Of a stretch of 64,000 nt of DNA, positions 47,629 through 59,300 are shown in pieces. Both the position numbers and the translations under genes were made by a program. Origin of the DNA: Rhynchospora pubera (taxonomy: Eukaryota > Streptophyta > Magnoliopsida > Poales > Cyperaceae); contig CM051460.1 in assembly GCA_028095005.1 (NCBI GenBank), positions 17,717,501 to 17,781,500 of the forward strand, given 5' to 3'. Position 1 is the stretch's first letter. Each line of letters opens with the position of its first letter. The notes beneath the pieces are model-generated. The model did not search any database. It had not been told where the DNA came from and saw only the letters and a list, made by a program, of their open reading frames with translations.

Positions 47629-49414
47629 TGTTGGAGTTATGTCCTAGAAGTCAATGAATTAGATGACTTAAATATTAGTTTATGTTATGAATGATTTTTA
47701 ATCATTTGTTCCTAGGTTTATTATTGACAGATCATTCAGGTTGAGGATCTGAATTGTGGATCTTTGTAGATCATTCTTTAGTATACAATAATAAATCTAA
47801 ACGGTCCATAATCTTGATAATTAACAAGGAACATTAATTATCATATAAGATTAGTATGCAAGTTAAGTGATGATTAAGTTCTACAAATCATACGTAAAGA
47901 GTTACCAACTTAATTGCATATGTATATGTTATGGAACATAATACAGAACTTGATCCAACGAAATAAATATATGGATTGTGTTATGTGTCATTATTTATTT
48001 CGTTATGATTTTGGTTCTATGTTTGAGATGTTTATCTTTTCCACATGAGGATAGTTTCAATAAATATTGTCTATCGCTGATTCCCGATAAGGGATGCTAT
48101 ACGGACTTTATTTACGTTTCTCTTAAATTGTGCGGGGAAAAGCTAATCATCAAGAAAATTGTATGTCCCTCATTAATTCACTTAGTGAGTGACGATATCT
48201 GTTTGGGCCCCTTGATGGAGTTGGATCGTATGCGCGCGACTAGGCGATCAACTCTTAGATCAAGAAACGTATAATCTGCAAGAATGACACATTCCTATCT
48301 TGGATTATACGATGATATCGTGTGATATAAGAATCAAAATAGAGAAATACTTTTATTCTCTTATGCAGGATTTAAAATACTGTAGCAGTACACTATTTAT
48401 ACGAATTGGGAATCATAACGTGTTGTTAGATACCGCTTATGATTATTTGAAATAAATAGTGATTTATTTTTATGTCCAATTAAGTATAAATCCTCAATGG
48501 GTCACACAAATAGAGCTTTAACCATACAATGCATTATTTATTTATTCGCAACAATGTGTATTGCGAAAATATGATGAGTTGACTAATTAATTATATATCG
48601 TTGCGGATCGTCATAATTAATTGAGTCAAAAGAATCATATAGAAATAAATTAATGCATTGGCTAATCCCATATTAATTATTAATAAGTTAATAATTAATT
48701 ATGGTCAACATATTTTTATTTATATGAGCTATTTGGGCTTCTATTTAAATTGTTATTTAAAAGTCCAATTTGAGGTGCAACAAAAGAGCAATTGTATGGA
48801 TCATTAATTAATGAATTAATGGACCATTTAATACATGATAAAATGGGCTATTGAGCCCATTAAAATTCAGCTAGGGCAAGTGACAATGTTGTAAATAGTT
48901 GCAATTTGTCATAAGGGGCGGTTGGCTATAACAGGGGATCATTTGGAGAGAGAAACCCTAGCCACCATAGCCTTCTCTCTTCCCCTTCCTCCTAGAACGA
49001 AAATTAGAGAGAAAATTTCAGAATTTTCATCTCTTTTTCTTGCTCTTTTCCACCTTTAGCTCATGTGTTGAGCATAGATTTTCCTCCTCCATTAAAATAT
49101 AGATTGGTCAGAAGAGGAAAAATCTTTGGATTAACCTCTTTCCTTCCTCTTGCTAGCAGAAGGATTGCAAGGAAGTGGGTAACCTCTAGGTGGATTCGAG
49201 GTGGCCAATTGGAGGCGTATGGAGGCATGCCACCGACTCCCATTCCATGGTCGAGCCCCGCGGATGCGATTTCGCGGGAGGTACAATTCCTACAACCTTT
49301 CTCTTGTGTGTGAATTAACTTATGCACTAGATCCTTACTTGCTCTTTGTTTAATTGAATTAATTAAGTGTAATTAGTCATAAAAATTAAAATTGAGCGAT
49401 TTCCTAACAGTTTT
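47624..49414 (+). mobile_element. Solo LTR of the LARD family, opposite orientation
   Basis: The element runs 47,629-49,409 (1,781 bp), begins TGTTGGAGTTATGTCCTAGA, ends cctaaca, and is flanked by the 5-bp duplication GTTTT (47,624-47,628 and 49,410-49,414). Along its length it aligns with the reverse complement of the LARD LTRs, with many substitutions and small gaps. No interior or second LTR follows, so it is a solo LTR left by recombination. It is clearly older than the LARD at 21-31 kb. Confidence 0.93.
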
Positions 49415-50308
49415 ACCCCATTTCTCTTTTGCCCGATGATGCCCCTCTCTCTTCATCACCCTCTCCATCATCTCTCTACCTCTTCCATTGCCTTTTCCGG
49501 GTGGTTCTCCGTCTCAGTGGTTCTTTCTCTCCATTGCCTCCTATGCGAGTTCTCCTCTCTCTGTCGCCTTATGTAGAAAGTCAAGTCGAGACAGATTTTT
49601 GTTTCTTGCGATCCATGGCTAGATGCACAAATCCCACTTGATTGATTATGACAAGGCAAGTTTTTACCTATTTTTATACATTTTTTTCACATTTTTCTGT
49701 TTATTTTTGTAGCTAGGTCTTTGTTTTTATTTTACGCCTCAAATTTTTGAGTGGGTGTTTTTGTTTCTTTTCATGAGAGATCCCCCCCCAAAAAAAAATA
49801 ATAATAATAAATAAAGTCCACTTGGCGCACACAATTCATCAGCCCCTCACACCCCTCCAACTGAACACCATATCGGACTGGAAATTTTTTTTAAAAAAAT
49901 AAAAATCCAAATACTTGACATGGCAACAGAAATAGTTGAATTATTTTTGGGCGATCCTCTTTGTGATTCTTTATTTTTATGTGTGATTCAGGATTGTTGC
50001 ATTGTGTTCCTGGCTCCTGACTCTTTACTCCCAACCAATGATATTTAGACTGTATTAGATCTTGTCATGCTATTTATAAGATGTGATTTCTCATGTGTTT
50101 TATTTTATGATAGGAAGATTTAAGGATTGAGATTCAATAATTTTCCATATTCTTGCTGTTATTATTTTAGAAATTTGGATTTATTACCTTTCCTACAAAT
50201 CATATTATATGATTCAGTTTTGTTTAAAGAAATTAAACTCTTAGGTCCATTTAGTACTGATGCCGTTACTTTATCATTTGGTTGGCTATTTTGTACCACT
50301 TAGTATAT
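49415..50308. other. Region between solo LTR and MITE
   Basis: The first 250 bp are pyrimidine-rich with an open frame of 70 codons. The word ccatggctagatgcacaaatc near 49,611 recurs as ccatggatagatgcacaaatc near 55,708. The rest is AT-rich with no gene seen. Confidence 0.4.
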
Positions 50309-50729
50309 TTATATAATGAGATTGGCTAAAATCAGCCACGACTGACGAATGTAACCGTCAGCTACGATCAAATCTCAATTTTCGTGACTCTAACAGTCGA
50401 TCCGAACCGTTTAATGTGTTCTCCATATTAAAATCTCATTGGAGACAAAATTTTATATTTTTCTGAATTTTTTTTGTATTTTTTTGATATTTTATAAAAT
50501 TTTTAATCTAAACAATTCTGGACCTTTCAATAACTATGATTTTTAAAAATCTAAAAAAATAGTAAATAAAATCAGAAAAATATAAAATTTGGTCTCCAAT
50601 GAGATTTCAATATGGAGAATATATTGAACGGTTCGAATCGACTGTTAGAATCACGAAAATTGAAATTTGATCGTAGCTGACGGTTGCATCCGTCAGTCGT
50701 GGCTGATTTTAGCCCATCTCTTATATGAT
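50309..50729. mobile_element. Mutator-like fold-back MITE, 403 bp
   Basis: The element is 50,318-50,720, flanked by 9-bp duplications with one mismatch (TTATATAAT at 50,309-50,317 and TTATATGAT at 50,721-50,729). Terminal repeats are long: GAGATTGGCTAAAATCAGCC on the left and the near-identical GAGATGGGCTAAAATCAGCC in reverse complement on the right, continuing inward for well over 100 bp. The 9-bp duplication points to the Mutator superfamily. It has no coding capacity. Confidence 0.8.
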
Positions 50730-50731
50730 AT

Positions 50732-51080
50732 TGTCAGATCAAGGTTTCAGGGCCAGAACAAATACCAGTAAAAGCAAGAAGAGATACCAGTAAAAGCAAG
50801 AAGAAGAGAGGAATAATTTGTGGTGCAAAAACTACCGCACCATTTTCTGGTTTTTTTTTCTTTTTATTATATTTTCTTGTAAATCAATTCAAAGATACAA
50901 ATAAAATTAAATCTAAGATACAAATCAAAATCTCCTGATCTTACCTAAATAGAAAATTGCCAAATAAACAAAGACATGCCTTCTCTGCACCAACAGTGGC
51001 GCATGAGATAAATTAAACAAAAACAAATTTAACATATTTGGTACTAAAAGATATCTTGACACAACAAGCTTATTCTGACA
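50732..51080 (-). repeat. Copia 3' LTR
   Basis: Length 349 bp, with TG and CA ends (tgtcagatcaagg to attctgaca). Confidence 0.96.
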
Positions 51081-51089
51081 ATCACTTCC

Positions 51090-54000
51090 TTAAGCTTGTT
51101 GTGTCTTCTCCACAGTCCGTAGTCCAAGTCGTTCACTCATCTCCTGAAACTTGAGTCTACCAAGAGGCTTAGTTAGAATGTCTGCTAGTTGGTCTTTTGT
51201 GCTGATGTGCTCAACTTCGATCTTCTCATCTTCCACACATTTCCTTATGTAATGAAATCGAGTGTCTATGTGCTTACTTCTGTCATGGTACACAGGATTC
51301 TTACACAAGGAAATTGTTGATTTATTATCAATGTAGAGCTTCACTGTATCAGTTCCTTTGTTCCAAAGATCAGTAATCAAAGATTGCAACCAAATTCCTT
51401 GGCATGCTGCTGATGTGGCTGCAATATATTCTGCTTCACATGAGGATAGTGCTACTACCTTTTGTTTTCTAGATATCCAACAGATGAGATTGCTGCCTAA
51501 GTAAAATGCAATTCCAGTTGTGCTTTTGCGATCATCTATGTCACCAGCCATGTCACTATCGTTGTACCCTCTTAGCTGTTGCCTCTCCTCTTTCTTTTTC
51601 TCATAGTAACAACCAATTCTGAGTGTCCCTTTAATGTATCTCAAAATATGTTTTACTGCCATCATGTGCTCAGTAGTTGGTGACTGCATAAAACGACTCA
51701 CAATTCCAACTGAGTATGCAAGGTCAGGTCTCGTATGTAGAAGGTATCTTAGGCTGCCTACAATGCTCCTGTATTTGGTTTTATCTACTGATGGTGCAGA
51801 ACTTTTCTTGCTCAATTTAAGTCTAGCTTCCATTGGTGCTTGAGTCGGGTTGCAATCTTCCAAACCAAAATTGTGCAAAATCCCTTTCGCAAAAGCTTCC
51901 CGACACAATGAAATGCCGCTTGCTGTTTGGCAAACTTCTATTCCAAGGTAGTAACTCAATAGCCCCAAATCACTCATTTTGAAGATATCTTTCATCTCTT
52001 CCTTGAATTTAGTAATTTCTCCCTCACATGCTCCTGTAATTATCAAATCATCGACATATACTCCAATAATAACACAATTGTTATCCCTGCCCGTTTTGTA
52101 AACAGCATACTCAACCGGGCTTCTTCTAAAACCAATTGATATCAATGTCTTGTCCAGCTTAGAGTTCCAGGCTCTCGGAGCTTGTCTTAAGCCATACAAG
52201 GCCTTGTGCAGCCTTAGCACTTTGTTCTCACTTCCCTTCTCCTCAAAACCAGGAGGTTGACTCACATAGACTTCTTCTTTTAGTTCTCCATTCAAAAAAG
52301 CTGATTTAACATCCATATGATGCAATTGCCATCCCTCTTGAGCCGCTAGTGCAATGAGCAGTCTCACTGTTTCTATCCTCGCAACTGGTGCAAACACCTC
52401 TTCGAAATCGATTCCCTGCTTTTGAACATACCCTTTTGCCACTAACCGCGCCTTGTGCTTGATCACCTTTCCATCTGAATCCTTCTTCACTTTATAGACC
52501 CACTTTAATCCTATGACTCGCTGACCAGTTGGTGGATCCACCAAGCTCCATGTTTTGTTGTTATGGATGGAGTTAATCTCTTCCTGCATTGCACACCTCC
52601 AACTTTCCTCTTTGTCAGCATCATAAAAATTAGCTGGTTCCTCAGCTCCTAGTAAACACAACTCAGAAAAATCAAGTTCCACTGGTTCAGTCTCATCATA
52701 CAATTCTTGTAGTGTGCGCATCCGGGCTGGAGCCTCCCATGGCGAAGCATTATCCTCGGCTGAGGCTTGTGTTAAAGCTGTCTCAGGTTCAGATTGTGAT
52801 TCATGCATTGTTTCCTCGTCTACTTCAACATTACCTCTCTGCATAGCTACTTGCGTTGGTGTCACCTGCGCCTGTTCTGTTTCATCAGAATTCTCAATTT
52901 TGTCAGCAAGTTCAATAGGTTCATAATTTATCTCAAACCCCCCACTTATCAATTGCCCTTTTGAGCCTTGTATGTTACTCCAATCCCACGCTTTCTCCTC
53001 CTCAAACACAACATCACGTGTTATGTGCACTTTTCCAGTTACTGGATCATACACACGGTAAGCCTTTGAGCCATTTTCATAGCCAATGAATACCATCGGT
53101 GTGCTGCGAGATGCAAATTTTCCATCATGATTATTCAACCTTTTCACATGCACCGTGCATCCAAACGTTCGCATATGATGCACACTTGGTCTCCGTTTGT
53201 GCCAGGCTTCATATGGTGTCTTCCCAACCAAACTTTTTGTAGGTGCTCGGTTCAAAATATAGACTGCTGTCGTCACCGCTTCTCCCCAGAACTTTGCAGG
53301 CATATTCATGCTTCTCATCATGCTACGTGCCATGGCTGTGACAGTCTGATTCCTTCGCTCGACTACCCCATTTTGCTGAGGGGAGTATGGTGCAGTTAGA
53401 TACCTCTTGAGACCTACTTTCTTACTGAAAGAGGTAAATTCATTTGATCTAAATTCACCTCCCCGATCTGTACGCAAAGCTTTTAACTTTGCATTAATCT
53501 CAACCTCCGCTGCCACTTTGATCTCCTTGAATGCTTGAAAGGCTCTATCCTTTGATTTTAATAAAGCAATCCACATGTATCTGCTATAGTCATCAACTAT
53601 GAGTAGGAAATATTTGTTACCAGCAAATGTTGAAGGGCTAATGGGACCACATAGGTCAGCATGCACTAGTTCTAGTGCCTCACTTGCTTTGAATGTTGCT
53701 TCTTGTGGGAATGGAGTGCGGCGCTGCTTACCAACAAGGCATCCACTACACAACTGTTCCACATGACTTATCAATGGAAGGCCTTCGACTAATCCCTCCT
53801 GACTTAGTTTTCTTAAAGCTTGAAAGTTGAGGTGACCATAGCGAGCATGCCACCTCCAATCATCTGTGTCAAGGTGCGCCATTAAGCACACTGGTTGTGC
53901 CATATCAAGATTCAGGACATACAATCTATTCGTTGCCCTCTCTACCCGAATCAAGAGCTGCTCATTTCGATCAAACACCTTCAAACAGCCACCTTCCAGC

Positions 54001-55229
54001 ACTACTCTACAGCCACGCTCTTCAAGCTGACCCAAACTAATGATGTTACTAGTAAGTTTTGGAATGTAGTACACATCAGTTAAGGCCTTGTGCTCACCAG
54101 TACGTCCTTCAAACAAAACTGTCCCACGACCATTGATTGTTACCACTGAGCCATCACCAAATTTAACTGTACCTCCTACAGAAGTGTCAAGCTCGGTGAA
54201 GTTTTCTTTGCATCCGGTCATGTGATTGCTGGCACCAGAGTCAAGATACCAGTTTTTTTGACTCTCGGCTCCATTCATTCCCAGATGGAGTTGAATATCC
54301 TCTTTCAATTTCTGTGTTATGTTAGGTCTGCCTTCCTTGCAATTCATCAATTCACATGTCTCAAGCATCAGTAGTGCAGGCTCATCCTCTAGCTTTTCTG
54401 CCACATATGCTTTCTCTTTCTTGGGTTTTCGACATTCTGATGCAAAGTGTCCATACTCGGAGCAATTGAAACATCTAATTTTGGATTTGTCAAATTTCTT
54501 ATATGGTTTCTTCTCACGTCCATTACTGGATCCTTCATTATTGCCTTTCTTTTCCTTTATAGACATGGCCTCCCATTGAGCACGTGTGAGCAGGACTTGC
54601 TCCTCTTCCTCTTTATGATGGCGTCGCCCTTTCAGAGTCTCCTCGAATACTTTGAGTCGTCCAATCGCCTCTGTAGGGGACATAGCCGTCAGATCTCCCC
54701 ATTGTTCTATGGTGCCAATGATAGGGAGAAATCTGTCGGGGACAGCACCAAACAATCTCTCGATGATCACACTGTCCTTCAATTCTCCTCCAAGAGAACG
54801 GATTTCTCCCACCAAACTGATGAGTTTTTGTGAAAATTCATGAATATTTGCATTGTCTTCCATAACAATACAATCAAACTGACGTCTCAACGCCTGTGCC
54901 CTTGCTTTTCTGACACGATCTTCACCCACGCTCATCTCCTTGATGGCTTCCCATGCTTCCTTAGCCGCATTCTTCTCCGCTATTGCCATCATCACGGGAT
55001 CAGGTACGGCCTGTGAGATTGCAGCCAAGGCACCATCGTCCATGTCAATTTCGACCGGGTTGCTGGCATCTATCGCCTTCCACACACCAAGCGAGCGTAG
55101 GATGATCTTCATTTTCACAGCCCACAACCCGTAGTAGGTGTCGTTCAACATCGGGTACTGGATGGGCACAACACCCCTCGCCGTTGCTTTTGGCGTCTTC
55201 ACCTCCTCTTTCTTTTCACTACCGCTCAT
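51090..55229 (-). CDS. Copia gag-pol polyprotein, 1,379 aa, intact
   Basis: This one frame encodes all functions for reverse transcription and integration. In order: gag with a CCHC zinc knuckle (C253, C256, H261, C266); aspartic protease with DSG at 330-332; integrase with an HHCC zinc domain (H461, H466, C494, C497) and a catalytic D525-D588-E624 triad with 35 residues between the last two; reverse transcriptase from about 890, with KARLVAKGY and YVDD at 1058-1061; and RNase H from about 1220, with D1224, E1265 and D1301. The order protease-integrase-reverse transcriptase is that of Ty1/copia. There is no stop or frameshift, and all active-site residues are present. The start ATG is 24 bp from the primer-binding site. 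The end overlaps the polypurine region. Whether it is still expressed cannot be told. Confidence 0.98.
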   Translation of the reverse strand: MSGSEKKEEVKTPKATARGVVPIQYPMLNDTYYGLWAVKMKIILRSLGVWKAIDASNPVEIDMDDGALAAISQAVPDPVMMAIAEKNAAKEAWEAIKEMSVGEDRVRKARAQALRRQFDCIVMEDNANIHEFSQKLISLVGEIRSLGGELKDSVIIERLFGAVPDRFLPIIGTIEQWGDLTAMSPTEAIGRLKVFEETLKGRRHHKEEEEQVLLTRAQWEAMSIKEKKGNNEGSSNGREKKPYKKFDKSKIRCFNCSEYGHFASECRKPKKEKAYVAEKLEDEPALLMLETCELMNCKEGRPNITQKLKEDIQLHLGMNGAESQKNWYLDSGASNHMTGCKENFTELDTSVGGTVKFGDGSVVTINGRGTVLFEGRTGEHKALTDVYYIPKLTSNIISLGQLEERGCRVVLEGGCLKVFDRNEQLLIRVERATNRLYVLNLDMAQPVCLMAHLDTDDWRWHARYGHLNFQALRKLSQEGLVEGLPLISHVEQLCSGCLVGKQRRTPFPQEATFKASEALELVHADLCGPISPSTFAGNKYFLLIVDDYSRYMWIALLKSKDRAFQAFKEIKVAAEVEINAKLKALRTDRGGEFRSNEFTSFSKKVGLKRYLTAPYSPQQNGVVERRNQTVTAMARSMMRSMNMPAKFWGEAVTTAVYILNRAPTKSLVGKTPYEAWHKRRPSVHHMRTFGCTVHVKRLNNHDGKFASRSTPMVFIGYENGSKAYRVYDPVTGKVHITRDVVFEEEKAWDWSNIQGSKGQLISGGFEINYEPIELADKIENSDETEQAQVTPTQVAMQRGNVEVDEETMHESQSEPETALTQASAEDNASPWEAPARMRTLQELYDETEPVELDFSELCLLGAEEPANFYDADKEESWRCAMQEEINSIHNNKTWSLVDPPTGQRVIGLKWVYKVKKDSDGKVIKHKARLVAKGYVQKQGIDFEEVFAPVARIETVRLLIALAAQEGWQLHHMDVKSAFLNGELKEEVYVSQPPGFEEKGSENKVLRLHKALYGLRQAPRAWNSKLDKTLISIGFRRSPVEYAVYKTGRDNNCVIIGVYVDDLIITGACEGEITKFKEEMKDIFKMSDLGLLSYYLGIEVCQTASGISLCREAFAKGILHNFGLEDCNPTQAPMEARLKLSKKSSAPSVDKTKYRSIVGSLRYLLHTRPDLAYSVGIVSRFMQSPTTEHMMAVKHILRYIKGTLRIGCYYEKKKEERQQLRGYNDSDMAGDIDDRKSTTGIAFYLGSNLICWISRKQKVVALSSCEAEYIAATSAACQGIWLQSLITDLWNKGTDTVKLYIDNKSTISLCKNPVYHDRSKHIDTRFHYIRKCVEDEKIEVEHISTKDQLADILTKPLGRLKFQEMSERLGLRTVEKTQQA

Positions 55230-55252
55230 GGCCTCACTAACTCTTCACCTCC

Positions 55253-55264
55253 GCTCTGATACCA
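55253..55264 (-). other. tRNA primer-binding site of the copia element
   Basis: The minus strand reads TGGTATCAGAGC, which pairs with the initiator Met tRNA, two bases inside the 5' LTR. Confidence 0.92.
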
Positions 55265-55266
55265 AA

Positions 55267-55614
55267 TGTCAGATCAAGGTTTCAGGACCAGAACAAATAC
55301 CAGTAAAAGCAAGAATAGATACCAGTAAAAGCAAGAAGAAGAGAGGAAGAATTTGTGGTGCAAAAACTACCGCACCATTTTCTGGTTTTTTTTCTTTTTA
55401 TTATCTTTTCTTGTAAATCAATTCAAAGATACAAACAAAATTAAATCTAAGATACAAATCAAAATCTCCTAATCTTACCTAAATAGAAAATTGCCAAATA
55501 AACAAAGACATGCCTTCTCTGCACCAACAGTGGCGCATGAGATAAATTAAACAAAAACAAATTTAACATATTTGGTACTAAAAGATATCTTGACACAACA
55601 AGCTTATTCTGACA
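55267..55614 (-). repeat. Copia 5' LTR
   Basis: Length 348 bp, matching 50,732-51,080 with about six or seven substitutions and a one-base difference in a T run, by eye. Confidence 0.96.
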
Positions 55615-55619
55615 GATAT

Positions 55620-56390
55620 ATGATATATATGAGATCAAATTTTAGTTTCGTTGACCCTTCAATTTAATTTCAAAATTTTTAAGGCAAGATAACTCATTTT
55701 CTTACCAACCATGGATAGATGCACAAATCAAGGGAATCTTTGATGCTGCCATTATTATTTTGTATTAAATGTGCTTCAAAGCTATATTTAAATACTATTT
55801 ATTTTCCTTATATAGTGCTTAGAGAAATTAAATTGGTATCAAAACGGTCATTATTGTCAAACTCTCCATTAATTTTATATCTACTGCATAGGTCATCCCT
55901 ATCTGTGAAATTTTGTGAAAAAATGACCCTTCTTCCCTTTTCTTTTTATCTAGGTTATCGATTGACAATTATCGATCTTTTAATTTCAAATCTAAACTGA
56001 GTCCAGGTACTATTGGTGCTATATTTTTGGGAGGTTTGTAATTGTTGGTTGTTTCTTGGTATTTTCTTCAATTTCAGATCTGAACTAAGGAAAAAAGAAA
56101 GTGATATTGACTGCAGGGCATATTTTATATCTTTTATATTGTGTGCTGCTGATTTTGAAGGAACAACCAAACAATCATCTTTTGGATGGTGGTTTCAGTA
56201 TATTCATCTCTTACAATTAGGTAACTTAATTTTTTTTTCTTATTATGTTTTTGAAAAACTTTGAAGCTAACAATGATAAACAAAAATGAGATAAGCAGCC
56301 ATGAATTGTTGAGGGAATGCATATAAATGATTGAATATTTTTCATGTATTTTTTTGTGCAAACTTCACTACATTTATCTTACATTCTATA
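55620..56390. other. Spacer before the satellite, with a diverged duplicate of 46.9-47.1 kb
   Basis: 55,973-56,125 resembles 46,911-47,075 in order and spacing of shared words (caaatctaaactgag, ctatatttttggg, tttcttggtatttt, gactgcaggg). Open frames here are below 94 codons without domains. Confidence 0.4.
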
Positions 56391-59300
56391 AGGGACATTC
56401 AAATTTTTCTTAATATTTAAACTTTTTATATAGTCTAAAATATGTTTATGAGCTGATATATTCAATCCGATTGGATTATATATTGTAATTATGCACATAA
56501 TGTGCAGATTTGAAAGATTACGAGTAAATTTGAACATTTCAAGCTATTTTACATTCATTTTAAGTCATTTTATCACAATAAACTATATTTATGTTTTTTT
56601 TATATAGTCTAGAATAAGTTTACGAATTCACCGATTTAAAACAATTGGATTATACATTATAATTACGAATATAATGTGCAGATTTTAAACATTTTGAGTA
56701 TATTTGAGAATTTCAAGCGATTTTGCATTCATTTTAACTCTTTTGATCACAATAATTTCTATTTATACTCTTTATATTGTCTAGAATATATTTATGAGGT
56801 CAATTATTCAAAAAGATTGGTTTGTACAATGTAATTATTCACATAATATGCAGATTTTTCAGATTTTAGTATATTTCAGAATTTTAAGTGATTTTTTATT
56901 CATTTTAAGTCATTTGCTCTCCATAATCTCTATATATGCTATATATATAGTCTAAAATATGTTTAAGCGGCCAATTAATCAAAAAGATTGGTTTATACAG
57001 ATTGGTTCACATGATGTGCAGATTTTACAGATTCTGAGTATATTTGAGCATTTTAAGCGATTTAGATCTCATTTTAAGTCTTTTGATCTCAGCAATCTAC
57101 ATTGAAGCTCTTTATATAGTCTATAATATGTTTATGAGCTAAATTATTCAAAACAATTGCATTATACATTGTAATTATTAACATAATGTGCATATTTTGC
57201 AGATTCTAAGTTTATTTGAGCATTTCAATTGATGTTACATTCATTTTAAATTATTTGATGACAATAATGTATATATTTAAGCTCTTTAAATTGTCTAGAA
57301 TATGTTTATGATCTCAATTATTCAAAACAAATGGATTATACATTGTAATTATTCACATAATGTGCATATTTTACAGATTCTAAGTTTATTTGAGCATTTC
57401 AATTGATGTTGCATTCATTTTAACTTATTTGATGGCAATGATCTATATTTAAGCTCTTTATATAGTCTAGAATATGTTTATGAGCTCACATATTCAAAAC
57501 GATTGGATTACACGTTAATTTAATGTGCAGATTTTACAGATTCTGAGTATATTTAAGTATTTCAAGCGATTTTGCATTCATTTTAAGTTATTTGATGACA
57601 ATAATCAACATTTATGCTCTTTATATAGTTTATAATATATTTATGAACTCATTTATCCGAAATGATTGGATTATACATTATAATTACTAAAAAAATTTGC
57701 AGATTTTACAGATTCAGAGTAGATTTGAGCATTTCAAGCGATTTTAAGTTCATTATAAGTTATTTGATCACAATAATCTATATTAATGCTCTTTATATAA
57801 TCAGAAATATGTTTACGAATTCATTTATTCAAAAGTATTGGATTATACATTGTAATTTATCACATAATGTGTAGATTTTAAAGATTCTGAGTATATTTGA
57901 GGATTTCAAGCGATTTTGCATTCGTTTTAAGTGATTTGATCACAATAATATATATTTAAGATCTTTATTTTGTCTAGAATATGTTTATGATATAACTTAT
58001 TTAAAATGTTTGGATTATACATTGTAATTATGCACATAATATGCAGATTTGAAGAAATCTGTGTATATTTGAGCATTTCAAGCGATGTTGCATTCATGTT
58101 AAGTCATTTGATCACAATAAACTATATTTTGCTTTTAATATAGTTTAGAATATGTTTATGAACTCACTTATTCAAAACAATTGGATTATACATTGTAATT
58201 ATGCACATAATGTGCAGATTTTACTGATTCTGAGTATATTTGAGCATTTAAAACGATTCTACTTTCATTTTAAGTCATTTGAACACAATAATCTATGTTT
58301 AAGTTCTTTATATAGATTAGAATATATTTATGAACTTACTTATTCAAAATGATTATATTATACATCGTAATTAAGAAACATAATGTGCAGATTTTACAGA
58401 TTCTGAGTATATTTGAGCATTTCAATCGATTTTGCATTAATATTAAGTCATTTGATCACAATAATCTATTTTTAAGCTCTTTATATAGTTTATAATATGT
58501 TTATGAACTATTTATTCAAAACAATTGGATTATACATTATAATTATTCACATAATTTGCAGATTTTACAGATTCTGAGTATATTTAAGAATTTCATGCGA
58601 TTTTGCATTCATTTTAAGTTATTTGATGACAATAATCTATATTTATGCTCTTTATATAGTTTATAATATCTTTATGAACTCATTTATTCAAAATTATTGG
58701 ATTATACATTATAATTATTCACATAATTTGCAGATTTTACAGATTCTGAGTATATTTGAGCATTTCAAGCGATTTTAAATTCATTTTAAGTCATTTGATC
58801 ACAATAATCTATATTGATGCTCTTTATATAGTCTAGAATATGTTTTCGAACTCAATTATTCAAAAGCATTGTATTGTACATTGTAATTTTTGACATAATG
58901 TGCAGATTTTAAAGATTATGAGGTTATTTGAGCATTTCAAGCGATTTCGCATTCGTTTTAAGTGATTTGAATACCATAATATATATTTAAGCTCTTTGTT
59001 TTGTCTAGAATATGTTTATGATATAACTTATTCAAAACAATTGGATTATACTTTGTAATTATGCATATAATGTGCATATTTGAAAGAGGGTTTCGGTCTT
59101 AAAGCAGATAAGTACAAATGACTGAGTCAGGCTCGGTAATGGATCCAAGTGCTTACTTACCTTGCTTGACCCAAATACTTATTTCGTTTAGTATATTTGA
59201 GTATTTCAAACTATTTTGCATTCATTTTAAGTCATTTGATCACAATAAACTATATTTATGATTTTTATATAGTCTAGAATATATTTTTACGAAACAATTG

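Larger units (their letters stand above)
50727..55619 (-). mobile_element. Ty1/copia LTR retrotransposon, structurally complete
   Basis: The element is 50,732-55,614 with LTRs of 349 bp (50,732-51,080) and 348 bp (55,267-55,614) and the target duplication GATAT on both sides (50,727-50,731 and 55,615-55,619). On the minus strand the primer-binding site TGGTATCAGAGC (complement of 55,253-55,264) lies two bases inside the 5' LTR. The polypurine stretch AAGGAAGTGAT abuts the 3' LTR. The LTRs differ at a handful of sites plus one T-run indel. A single uninterrupted polyprotein fills the interior. It sits beside the Mutator-like MITE. Confidence 0.97.

Noticed and set aside
53127..54833. Plus-strand frames of 62-128 codons opposite the copia polyprotein
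   Set aside because: They are antisense shadows of the intact minus-strand polyprotein.
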